DNA from: JACVRW01 sp036519295
GTDB lineage: Bacteria; Actinomycetota; Thermoleophilia; Solirubrobacterales; Thermoleophilaceae
Direction: 5' to 3'
Assembly (NCBI GenBank): GCA_036519295.1
Contig: DATDLN010000260.1
Coordinates: forward strand, 1 to 11,798
Length of the DNA stretch: 11,798 nt
Below the pieces are notes generated by a model. That model was given only the letters and a program-made list of their open reading frames with translations. It had not been told where the DNA came from and ran no database searches. This document shows, one piece after another, positions 1-5,379 of the stretch. The translations under genes were made by a program, and so were the position numbers. The first letter of the stretch is position 1, and each line of letters opens with the position of its first letter.

Positions 1-1
1 G

Positions 2-496
2 GTGATCCCGTCGCTCGGCTTCCCGCTCGGGACCCGGGCGCAGATGTTCGCGCTCGAGGAGGGCCTTCCGAACTCGCTTGCTCCCGGGAAGCGCCCACGA
101 ACGACTCTCAGCCCGTCTCTGGCGCTTCGGGAAGGCGAGCCGTACCTCGCGTTCGGAACGCCCGGCGGCGACAAGCAGGACCAGTGGTCGCTGGGGTTCT
201 TGCTCGGCCCTGTCCACTTCGGACTGGACCTCCAGACCGCCATCGAGGCGCCGGCGTTCCACACGACCCACTTCCCGAGCTCCTTCTATCCCCGCGAGGC
301 CTTCCCGGGCCGGGTGCACGTCGAAGGGCGCTGCCCACAGGAGGTCGTCGAAGAGCTGCGCCGGCGCGGCCACGACGTCCAGGTCGAGGGCGACTGGACG
401 CTCGGGCGGCTGTCGGCCGTGGCCCGCCGGCCGGACGGCACGCTCAGGGGCGCGGCCAGCCCGCGCGGCGGGCACGGCTACGCCGTCGGTCGGTGA
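2..496 (+). CDS. gamma-glutamyltransferase family protein, C-terminal part (5' end outside window)
   Basis: The 164 visible residues match the C-terminal (small subunit) half of the gamma-glutamyltransferase family, N-terminal nucleophile enzymes that move or hydrolyse the gamma-glutamyl group of glutathione and related compounds. Visible family marks are LAPGKRPRTTLSPSL at about residues 26-40, and the glycine loop FGTPGGDKQDQW at about 51-62, which in this family forms the oxyanion hole. The rest follows the usual ending, with a LGPVHFG stretch, an APAFHTTHFPSSFYPR stretch, a helix ending in RRRGHDV, and a final YAVGR. The catalytic threonine and the large subunit would lie before base 1, so activity cannot be judged. 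The frame is open to the left edge; the GTG at base 2 is an internal valine. Its stop is 20 bases from the convergent dehydratase stop. Some relatives are acylases rather than true transferases. Confidence 0.88.
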   Translation: MIPSLGFPLGTRAQMFALEEGLPNSLAPGKRPRTTLSPSLALREGEPYLAFGTPGGDKQDQWSLGFLLGPVHFGLDLQTAIEAPAFHTTHFPSSFYPREAFPGRVHVEGRCPQEVVEELRRRGHDVQVEGDWTLGRLSAVARRPDGTLRGAASPRGGHGYAVGR

Positions 497-516
497 GCTT
501 TAGTGGTCACCACCTC

Positions 517-840
517 TCAGAGCCGGTCGATCTTCGCCGCCAGGACGAAGTCGTTGCGCGTGAGGCCCGAGGCGGCGTGGGTGGTGAGCTCGAACAAGGC
601 GCGGCCCCAGCCAAGCTCGATGTCCGGATGGTGGCCCTCCGCCTCTGCGATCAGCGCCACGCGTGCGACGAAGCCGAACGCGTCGCGGAAGTTGGGGAAG
701 TCAAATTCCCGGCGCAGCGCACGGTTGCCGTCGCGCTCCCAATCCGGCACCTCCGAGGACAGCTCGGCGGCCTCGGGCTCGGGAAGCGGCAGGGTACCCG
801 GCACGCAGACCTCGCAGTGGGCGGCCGCAAGCTCGCTCAC
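517..840 (-). CDS. 4a-hydroxytetrahydrobiopterin dehydratase (pterin-4a-carbinolamine dehydratase)
   Basis: A 107-residue protein of the PCD/DCoH family, which dehydrates 4a-hydroxytetrahydropterin formed by pterin-dependent hydroxylases; some bacterial members act in molybdopterin-related metabolism instead. Visible marks are WERDG near residue 34, the catalytic EGHHPDI at about 68-74 (His70, His71), LTTH with His88, and GLTRNDF at 92-98. An N-terminal CEVC pair (Cys9, Cys12) followed by a Pro-rich stretch is seen in many bacterial members. I chose the GTG at 838-840: it has AAGG about nine bases upstream and fits the usual N-terminus. A longer reading to 903 would overlap the divergent methyltransferase. 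No phenylalanine hydroxylase is visible nearby, so the pathway is unknown. Confidence 0.9.
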   Translation of the reverse strand: MSELAAAHCEVCVPGTLPLPEPEAAELSSEVPDWERDGNRALRREFDFPNFRDAFGFVARVALIAEAEGHHPDIELGWGRALFELTTHAASGLTRNDFVLAAKIDRL

Positions 841-869
841 GCCAGGCAGCCTTGCACTAATGGCGCGGG

Positions 870-1685
870 GTGACAAGCTGTCCGGAAGGGATGCCCGCGG
901 CACTGGACTTCTTCGATGACGAGCGCTACCTGCGCACCGTGGTCGCCGAGAAGGCGCCCGCGGAGTCGGTGGCGCAGGCTTACGGCGCGGCCCGGCTGGC
1001 CGGCTGCGAGCCGGGGGCGGTGATACTCGACGCGGGGTGCGGAAACGGGCGCCACGCGCTGCCGCTCGCCCGTGCGGGCCACCGGGTCGTCGCGCTCGAC
1101 AGCTCGGCTGTGTTGCTCGCGGCCGCGCGCCGGACCGCTCGTGGCGCTCGGTGGCCGCATTTCGTACGTGGCTCGTACGCCAGGCTGCCGTTCACGCCGG
1201 GCACGTTCGATGCGGTGCTCAGCCTCGGAACCGCGCTCGGCTACCTCGGCGATGAGGGCGATCGAGCTGCTTTACGGGAGTTCAGGCGCGTCCTCGCGCC
1301 GGGCGGACGTCTCGTGGTCGAGACACTGCACCGTGACGAGCTCGGCGTCCGCCTGTGCGAGCGCGAGGAGCGGCCGCTCGCGGGCGGGGGCACGCTGAGG
1401 ATCGACCGGCGCTTTGACCGCACACGCGGGGTGATGCGCGAGGCGCAGCGCTTGGAGGTGGGCGGCGGGGACCGCTCGGCCCGGAGCTACGAGCTGCGCG
1501 TGTACGGCGCCGACGAGCTTAGCCGGATGCTGGAGGACGCCGGTTTCGCGGTGGTCGGGCGCCACGCGTCGCTCGCCGGGGAGGAAGAGCCGTCGCCCGC
1601 CAGTCCGCTCGTGCTCGTGGGGGAGACCCATGGGCACCGCCAAAGGGTGACCGGGCGTTTTGGGAGATCGAGGCACCTGGCATAG
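870..1685 (+). CDS. class I SAM-dependent methyltransferase
   Basis: A 271-residue protein with the Rossmann-like methyltransferase fold. Motif I, VILDAGCGNGRHALPLA, lies at residues 51-67; an acidic residue ending strand 2 (VVALDSS, Asp77) would bind the SAM ribose. A post-motif aspartate in FDAVLSLGTALGYL and the strand-loop LRVLAPGG-type motif (FRRVLAPGGRLVVETLH) complete the Methyltransf_11/25 pattern. The substrate cannot be told. Start choice is uncertain: the GTG at 870 gives the longest frame but no clear Shine-Dalgarno, while ATG at 891 is preceded by GGAAGG with only one base of spacing. It diverges from the dehydratase with only 29 bases between starts. The natural domain end seems to be LVLVGE near 1626; the last 20 residues, rich in Arg and His, read into an older CBS-domain remnant in another frame. 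Confidence 0.88.
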   Translation: MTSCPEGMPAALDFFDDERYLRTVVAEKAPAESVAQAYGAARLAGCEPGAVILDAGCGNGRHALPLARAGHRVVALDSSAVLLAAARRTARGARWPHFVRGSYARLPFTPGTFDAVLSLGTALGYLGDEGDRAALREFRRVLAPGGRLVVETLHRDELGVRLCEREERPLAGGGTLRIDRRFDRTRGVMREAQRLEVGGGDRSARSYELRVYGADELSRMLEDAGFAVVGRHASLAGEEEPSPASPLVLVGETHGHRQRVTGRFGRSRHLA

Positions 1686-1765
1686 TCAGCCAGGCGGATC
1701 TGGGCACCTATATCGACGAAGAGAAGGTCGGCGATCTCGTGGCGGCCATCTCGGCCGCCTTGTAG
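1649..1765 (+). pseudogene. C-terminal remnant of a CBS-domain protein
   Basis: In a frame different from the methyltransferase, codons from about 1676 read GIVSQADLGTYIDEEKVGDL and then end at a TAG at 1763-1765. The GIVSQAD strand followed by an acidic helix and a short terminal helix is the familiar ending of CBS-domain (AMP/SAM-sensing) proteins. The frame has no start codon in a sensible place and no upstream CBS motif, and its 5' part is overlapped by the methyltransferase C-terminus (stop at 1683-1685). I read it as the last 30 or so codons of a gene otherwise deleted. The remnant stops one base before the convergent phosphatase stop. The match is from memory of the family, not a search. 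Confidence 0.55.
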
Positions 1766-1766
1766 T

Positions 1767-3164
1767 TCACTCGACGGACAGGCAGACGGCTGTCGCGTCG
1801 TCGGAGAGCTCGCCCTCGGCCGCGGCCAGGACGGCTCGGTGGATCTCGCGGACGGTGTCGGCGCCGGTTCCCCGCCGCGAGCCAAGCGCAGCTTGGACTA
1901 AACCTTCCGCCCCGAGACCCGCCTTGCCCTCGCCGGACTTGATCACGCCGTCGGAGACCATCACGAGGCGGTCGCCTGGCGCGAGGGCGGTCGACCGCAC
2001 GACCGGTTTGGCGCTGGCGCGTCCGCCGAGGCCATGCGTTGGGGGGAATCGCATGAGCTCCACCTCGGTTCCCTCACGGAGGATCAGCGGCGCAACGTGA
2101 CCGCAGTTGGCCACGCTCAGCTCATGCGTCGCGGGATCCCAGCGCGCCACGACCGCTGTCATCTCCGCGCGCGGTCCCGGCATCTCCCGTAGCGTCTGGT
2201 GCATCACGACAAGCGCCTCGCTGATGCCGCCGCCGCTGCGTCGACTGGCTCGGAGTGCCCCCAGGGCGACCGCGCTGCTGGCGGCGGCCCGCGTCGAGCC
2301 GCCGAGCCCGTCGGCCACCGTGATCCAGACGCCGTCCGGGTTCTCGATCACGTCGAACCAGTCGCCGGCGACCTCATAGCTCGGCAGCACGTTTCCGGCG
2401 ACCTCTCCGCCGGTCACTCGGGCGACGCGGGGCGGAAGCAGGCTCTGCTGGATTTCCGCGGCCGCCTTCGGCTGCTTGCGGCGCTGTGCGAGAGCAAACG
2501 CGTCGGTGTAGCGATCGGCGAGGGTGATTGCTGCGGCGGCCTGCCGCGCCAGGTCAGTGAGCGGCTCGGCGGGCCGTCCGAAGGCGATCATTACTCCGTT
2601 CGCGCGTCCGCGGAGCCACAGGGCATACACGTCGGCAGCGGGGAAGCCCGCGAGCTGCTCGCGGAGCTCCGACAGGCCGTCGGCGTCGAGCTCCGGTCCG
2701 ATCGCCAGAGAAGCCTCCAGCTTCCCGCCGAGGCGCCGCGGTCCGGCGATGTGCAGGAGATGGGAGCCATCGATGTCCAGGACGTAGAGCGCCACTGGAA
2801 CCTTCGCGATGCGCTGCGCCTCGGCCACCAGCTGCTCAGCCAACGCTGCCGGCGGCACGACGTCGAACACTCGAATGGCATCGAGGCTGACGGGTCGTTC
2901 CCTACCGAAACGCCCCGTTGGCAGCGCCCCGGCAGTCCTCTCCACGCCCGTTTCCCGGGGGCGCTCCCGCACAGCCGCGATGAGATCGTCTCGGCTCGCG
3001 AACCGACGGTGGAGCGTCGACCTCGCCACCCCCGCGGCCGCGGCGATCTCGGCAAGCGGCGCGGACGGTGACTGCTCGAGCAGCCGCTCAGCGGCGTCGA
3101 GGATGCGCTCGCGGTTTCGGAGCGCGTCGGCACGCCTCACGTCGGTCTGCTTCTTCGGGCTCAT
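1767..3164 (-). CDS. TetR-type HTH / GAF-like / SpoIIE-PP2C phosphatase fusion regulator
   Basis: A 465-residue multidomain regulator. Residues 18-66 form a TetR N-terminal DNA-binding domain (RILDAAERLL, then the helix-turn-helix LAEIAAAAGVARSTLHRRF). Residues about 100-228 look like a GAF-type sensor (strand VPVALYVLDIDGSHLLHI, later GRANGVMIAFGRP). Residues 236-465 are a SpoIIE-type PP2C serine phosphatase, opening with AEIQQSLLPP. Candidate metal-binding aspartates are present in GDWFDV (Asp268), VADGLGG (Asp285), SDGV (Asp405) and the terminal DDATAV (455-456). SpoIIE phosphatases usually dephosphorylate anti-sigma-factor antagonists; TetR proteins repress promoters and respond to ligand. 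Together this suggests a DNA-binding, ligand-responsive phosphatase, which is inference. I chose ATG 3162-3164 because the TetR domain begins right after it; in-frame ATGs up to 3188 are possible. No anti-sigma or STAS partner lies in the window. Confidence 0.85.
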   Translation of the reverse strand: MSPKKQTDVRRADALRNRERILDAAERLLEQSPSAPLAEIAAAAGVARSTLHRRFASRDDLIAAVRERPRETGVERTAGALPTGRFGRERPVSLDAIRVFDVVPPAALAEQLVAEAQRIAKVPVALYVLDIDGSHLLHIAGPRRLGGKLEASLAIGPELDADGLSELREQLAGFPAADVYALWLRGRANGVMIAFGRPAEPLTDLARQAAAAITLADRYTDAFALAQRRKQPKAAAEIQQSLLPPRVARVTGGEVAGNVLPSYEVAGDWFDVIENPDGVWITVADGLGGSTRAAASSAVALGALRASRRSGGGISEALVVMHQTLREMPGPRAEMTAVVARWDPATHELSVANCGHVAPLILREGTEVELMRFPPTHGLGGRASAKPVVRSTALAPGDRLVMVSDGVIKSGEGKAGLGAEGLVQAALGSRRGTGADTVREIHRAVLAAAEGELSDDATAVCLSVE

Positions 3165-3187
3165 GAGGTCAGTCGCCCACATCATCA

Positions 3188-3201
3188 CGCGCGGGAGCGC
3201 G
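3188..3201. repeat. short GC-rich inverted repeat upstream of the TetR-SpoIIE gene
   Basis: CGCGC and GCGCG separated by GGGA form a 5-bp stem directly next to the larger 9-bp inverted repeat. It could be part of the leader or promoter of the minus-strand regulator, but in sequence this GC-rich such a short stem may be chance. Confidence 0.25.
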
Positions 3202-3237
3202 AAGTGGGACTGCTGGTCGCAGGAAGCTGTCCCACTT
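3202..3237. promoter_or_regulatory. candidate operator: 9-bp perfect inverted repeat upstream of the TetR-SpoIIE gene
   Basis: AAGTGGGAC (3202-3210) and GTCCCACTT (3229-3237) are perfect inverted copies with an 18-base spacer. The site lies 38-73 bases upstream of the chosen start of the regulator on the minus strand, where a promoter or operator is expected. TetR proteins bind dyad-symmetric sites and often control their own genes, so autoregulation is a reasonable inference. It could also form an RNA stem in the leader. No clear -10/-35 elements could be assigned. Confidence 0.45.
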
Positions 3238-3595
3238 GCGTCACAGGCGGCGCCATGCCGGATTCTCCGAGGGTTCCGCCGGGCAGGACGTAACGGTGGC
3301 GACCGTCGTCGCTGGCGTGTTGCCGCTGACGCAACTCGAACACGCGACTAAGGGGCTGACACATGCGAGGGATGCAGGCAAGAGGCGCAGCGGCCCGCCG
3401 GAGCGGGACCCGTCCCGCGGTGGGTCGCGACCGCCGCCGACAGTTCTCGGTTTGGTACCGCCAGCCGTCCAAGCAAACCGGCGGGCGTTCGGCGGGTACG
3501 CCGGCCCGGACGGCATCGCTTCGCCAACGCGCCAACCAGCGCCGGGCTGAAATTCAACCGCGGCCGCGGGCACGCTTCGCCGGACGAGTGGCTCA

Positions 3596-3607
3596 GAGCG
3601 TACGCTC
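3596..3607. promoter_or_regulatory. 12-bp perfect palindrome GAGCGTACGCTC upstream of the envelope operon
   Basis: The palindrome sits 94 bases before the first ATG of the operon. Its position fits an operator, but there is only one copy in the intergenic region and no regulator can be tied to it. Confidence 0.25.
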
Positions 3608-3631
3608 CACGGCTGCCGGCCGCGGGGGTCG

Positions 3632-3650
3632 CTGGCGCCGGCAGCGCCAG
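3632..3650. repeat. stem-loop (CTGGCGC / GCGCCAG) before the envelope operon
   Basis: CTGGCGC (3632-3638) and GCGCCAG (3644-3650) pair perfectly around a CGGCA loop, and are followed by a weaker GGCCC/GGGCC pair ending at 3665. There is no T-run, so it is not a classical terminator. It could be a leader structure of the operon starting at 3701. Confidence 0.25.
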
Positions 3651-3700
3651 GCCCCGTATCGGGCCTGCTGACGACGGCCTCCGGTGCGCTCTCCTCGCGA

Positions 3701-3973
3701 ATGCCCCGCTCGCGAAGCAAGAAAAGCGTGGCAGCGCTCGCCCTGGCCGCCGGCGCGGGTGGTCTCGCCGTGGCGAAGCGGCGGCGATCTGCCGCTGCGA
3801 ACGAGCCGCTCGGGCAGACCTTTCCGGCCGACGACGAGAGGATGGGCGCGCAGGGCAGTATGGGCGATCGCTCTCCCGAAGAGCCGTCGACCGCTCACGC
3901 GCCGGATGCTGAAGGAAGCAATGCGGCGAGCAAAGGTGGTGGAGCAAGCAAAGGCAAGAGGGGTGTCGAATGA
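3701..3973 (+). CDS. small protein with a hydrophobic segment, first gene of the envelope operon
   Basis: A 90-residue protein I do not recognise. A basic start (MPRSRSKK) is followed by an Ala/Gly/Leu-rich hydrophobic stretch at residues 9-24 and then KRRR, which could be a short membrane anchor or an uncleaved signal. The rest is polar, low-complexity and Gly/Ser/Lys-rich, probably disordered. It is supported as real mainly by context: its stop overlaps the next start as ATGA, and the ribosome binding site of the next gene lies in its end. No Shine-Dalgarno is evident before its own ATG, so it may be leaderless or start elsewhere. Confidence 0.55.
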   Translation: MPRSRSKKSVAALALAAGAGGLAVAKRRRSAAANEPLGQTFPADDERMGAQGSMGDRSPEEPSTAHAPDAEGSNAASKGGGASKGKRGVE

Positions 3974-4434
3974 AACAGGCGACAGCGACGGAACCGTCGG
4001 GCGGCCAAGCCAAGGACAAGGCGGAGCAGGTTGCCCGCCAGGCTGAGGAGAAGGCGCAGCAGGCGGCGGGGCAGGCCAAGGGGAGGCTGCGCGATCAGGT
4101 GAACCGGCGCTCGACGCAGGTGGGTGACCAGGTCGCCTCGGCCGCGCGGGATGTCCGCACGGTCGGAGAGGAGCTTCGCAAGCAGGGTAGGGATAAGCCC
4201 GCCCAGCTGGCCGACCAAGGCGCGCAGCGGGCGGAACGACTCGGCGCATACCTGAAGGAGTCGGACGCCGACCGCATCCTCGGCGACATCGAGGACTTCG
4301 GGCGCAAGCAGCCGTGGGCCATCGTCGTGGGAGGGCTGGCGCTCGGCTTTCTCGGCTCTCGCTTCCTGAAGGCCTCGAGCCAGACGCGCTACGAGGCCTC
4401 GGTCGGCCAATCGAGCGCTGCCCGAGGGTTGTAG
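3970..4434 (+). CDS. Ala/Lys/Gln-rich helical protein with one membrane anchor (ElaB/YqjD- or LEA-like)
   Basis: A 154-residue protein. Residues 12-95 are a highly charged Ala/Gln/Lys/Glu-rich segment (KDKAEQVARQAEEKAQQAAG and on) predicted to be one long amphipathic helix or coiled coil, like group 3 LEA proteins and the DUF883/ElaB/YqjD family. One hydrophobic helix follows at 115-133 (PWAIVVGGLALGFLGSRFL), then a short polar tail. ElaB/YqjD-type proteins are stationary-phase inner-membrane proteins; a stress role here is inference. The start is well set: GAGGGG at 3958-3963 lies six bases before ATG 3970, and the ATG overlaps the previous stop. Confidence 0.75.
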   Translation: MKQATATEPSGGQAKDKAEQVARQAEEKAQQAAGQAKGRLRDQVNRRSTQVGDQVASAARDVRTVGEELRKQGRDKPAQLADQGAQRAERLGAYLKESDADRILGDIEDFGRKQPWAIVVGGLALGFLGSRFLKASSQTRYEASVGQSSAARGL

Positions 4435-4436
4435 CT

Positions 4437-4859
4437 ATGCCAGAGGGAAACGCACAGAGCGAGCTGCGGGAGCGCCCGGTCGGTGAGCTGCTCAAGGAGC
4501 TGTCAACCGAGACCAGCACGCTCGTCCGGCAGGAGCTCGAGCTGGCGAAGGCCGAGATGGCCGAGAAAGGCAAACAGGCCAGACTCGGCGCGGGCATGTT
4601 CGGAGGAGCGGGTCTCTGTGGGCTCCTCGCGCTGGGCGCACTGACCGCATGTGCCATCGCGGCGCTCGCGACCGGAATGGATCTGTGGCTCGCAGCCCTG
4701 ATCGTCACGGCGGTCTACGCGGTGATCGCCGGCGTGCTGGCCCTCGTGGGCAGGCAGAAGACGCGAGAGGCGGCTCCACCCGCACCGGAACAGGCAATCG
4801 AGAGCACGAAGGAGGACGTCCAGTGGGCAAAGAGCCGAGCGAAATCCGCGAGGAGATAG
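4437..4859 (+). CDS. phage-holin-like membrane protein (DUF1469 / holin superfamily III)
   Basis: A 140-residue protein matching the actinobacterial and proteobacterial putative-holin family DUF1469. An amphipathic N-terminal part (ERPVGELLKELSTETSTLVR, then QELELAKAEM) leads into a two-helix membrane hairpin at about residues 51-80 and 83-106, and a polar tail ending in ESTKEDVQWAK, which is characteristic. Despite the name, these are chromosomal proteins usually found beside DUF883/DUF3618/YihY-type genes, with no lysis cassette, and their job is unknown. ATG 4437 is two bases after the previous stop and has GAGGG at 4424-4428. The frame is open further upstream, but only inside the preceding gene. 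Its last 37 bases overlap the DUF3618 gene. Confidence 0.85.
   Translation: MPEGNAQSELRERPVGELLKELSTETSTLVRQELELAKAEMAEKGKQARLGAGMFGGAGLCGLLALGALTACAIAALATGMDLWLAALIVTAVYAVIAGVLALVGRQKTREAAPPAPEQAIESTKEDVQWAKSRAKSARR
4811..4815 (+). promoter_or_regulatory. ribosome binding site GGAGG setting the GTG start of the DUF3618 gene
   Basis: GGAGG lies seven bases before GTG 4823. It decides the start of the DUF3618 protein, whose frame is open much further upstream inside the holin-like gene. Confidence 0.75.
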
Positions 4860-5377
4860 AGCAGACGCGTGACCAGATGGGCGAGACCGTAGAGGCGCTT
4901 GGCTACAAGGCCGACGTCAAGACTCGCGCGAAGGAGAACATCGCGGGCAAGCGCGATCGACTCAAGGAGCGCATCACGGGCACGACCTCGCGGGTTGACG
5001 AGGCAACACCCGACGCCGAACAGCTGAAGGCGGGCGCGAAGCGTGCCGCCGGCGTTGCGCAGGAGAACCCGATCGGCCTCGCGCTCGGCTCGCTCGCGGT
5101 GGGCTTTCTCGCCGGCATGCTCGTACCGTCGACGCGCATTGAGGACGAGAAGATCGGCCCGATGGCCGACGAGGTCAAGGACCGCGCGAAGGAGACCGGC
5201 CAAGAGGCGCTCGAGCGCGGCAAGGAGGTCGCGCAGGACGCCGCGCAGACCGCGAGGGAAACCGCTCAGCAGAGCGGTCAAGAGCAGGCCGAGCAGCTGC
5301 GCGACACGGCCGAGGAGAAGGCGCGGCAGGCGAAGGAGGGCGCCAAGCAGGCGGCCCCCGGGTCAACGAGGACGTAG
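4823..5377 (+). CDS. DUF3618 domain protein with membrane anchor and LEA-like tail
   Basis: A 184-residue protein starting at GTG. Residues 4-40 (EPSEIREEIEQTRDQMGETV, then EALGYKADVKTRAKE) are a clear DUF3618 motif, an actinobacterial domain of unknown function linked to membrane proteins. A hydrophobic helix lies at 83-101 (NPIGLALGSLAVGFLAGML). The tail from 115 to 178 is an Ala/Lys/Glu/Gln-rich repeat-like helix (EALERGKEVAQDAAQTARET and on), much like group 3 LEA proteins. The anchor resembles that of the 154-residue protein two genes upstream. The start overlaps the previous gene by 37 bases, so translational coupling is likely. Confidence 0.85.
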   Translation: MGKEPSEIREEIEQTRDQMGETVEALGYKADVKTRAKENIAGKRDRLKERITGTTSRVDEATPDAEQLKAGAKRAAGVAQENPIGLALGSLAVGFLAGMLVPSTRIEDEKIGPMADEVKDRAKETGQEALERGKEVAQDAAQTARETAQQSGQEQAEQLRDTAEEKARQAKEGAKQAAPGSTRT

Positions 5378-5379
5378 CA

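Larger units (their letters stand above)
3238..3700. other. gene-poor intergenic region
   Basis: About 460 bases between the divergent regulator and the envelope operon. Several long open frames exist on both strands, but their translations are Arg/Pro/Gly-rich and I recognise no domain, ribosome binding site or tRNA in them; they look like GC-rich chance frames. The region presumably holds the promoter(s) of the downstream operon. It contains a 12-bp perfect palindrome, a 7-bp stem with a 5-base loop and a 7-bp inverted repeat (CGGTTTG at 3448-3454, CAAACCG at 3474-3480), the last being about what chance would give. Confidence 0.5.

Noticed and set aside
496..517. Terminator between the convergent transferase and dehydratase genes
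   Set aside because: Only a five-base dyad (GTGGT/ACCAC) with a one-base loop is present, too tight to fold and without a T-run.
184..873. A 229-residue plus-strand open frame covering the dehydratase and the end of the transferase gene
   Set aside because: Its translation is Arg/Ala/Gly-rich with no domain, and it is the antisense or shifted frame of two well-supported genes.
3290..3370. Possible tRNA or integration site in the gene-poor region
   Set aside because: No T-loop GGTTCGA-type box and no cloverleaf pairing could be found.
3448..3480. Inverted repeat CGGTTTG/CAAACCG with a 19-base spacer
   Set aside because: A 7-bp match at some spacing is about what chance gives in a region of this size.
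3593..4708. A 371-residue minus-strand open frame under the envelope operon
   Set aside because: Composition is Arg/Ser/Pro-rich without motifs, and the plus-strand genes have ribosome binding sites and family matches.
4437..4859. Prophage or lysis cassette suggested by the holin-like gene
   Set aside because: No endolysin, integrase, structural phage gene or attachment site is present; DUF1469 proteins are normal chromosomal membrane proteins.
5261..5278. Perfect 7-bp hairpin ACCGCTC/GAGCGGT with AGCA loop inside the DUF3618 gene
   Set aside because: It lies within coding sequence made of repeated Ala/Gln/Arg codons, so the dyad is likely a by-product; no regulatory role can be argued.
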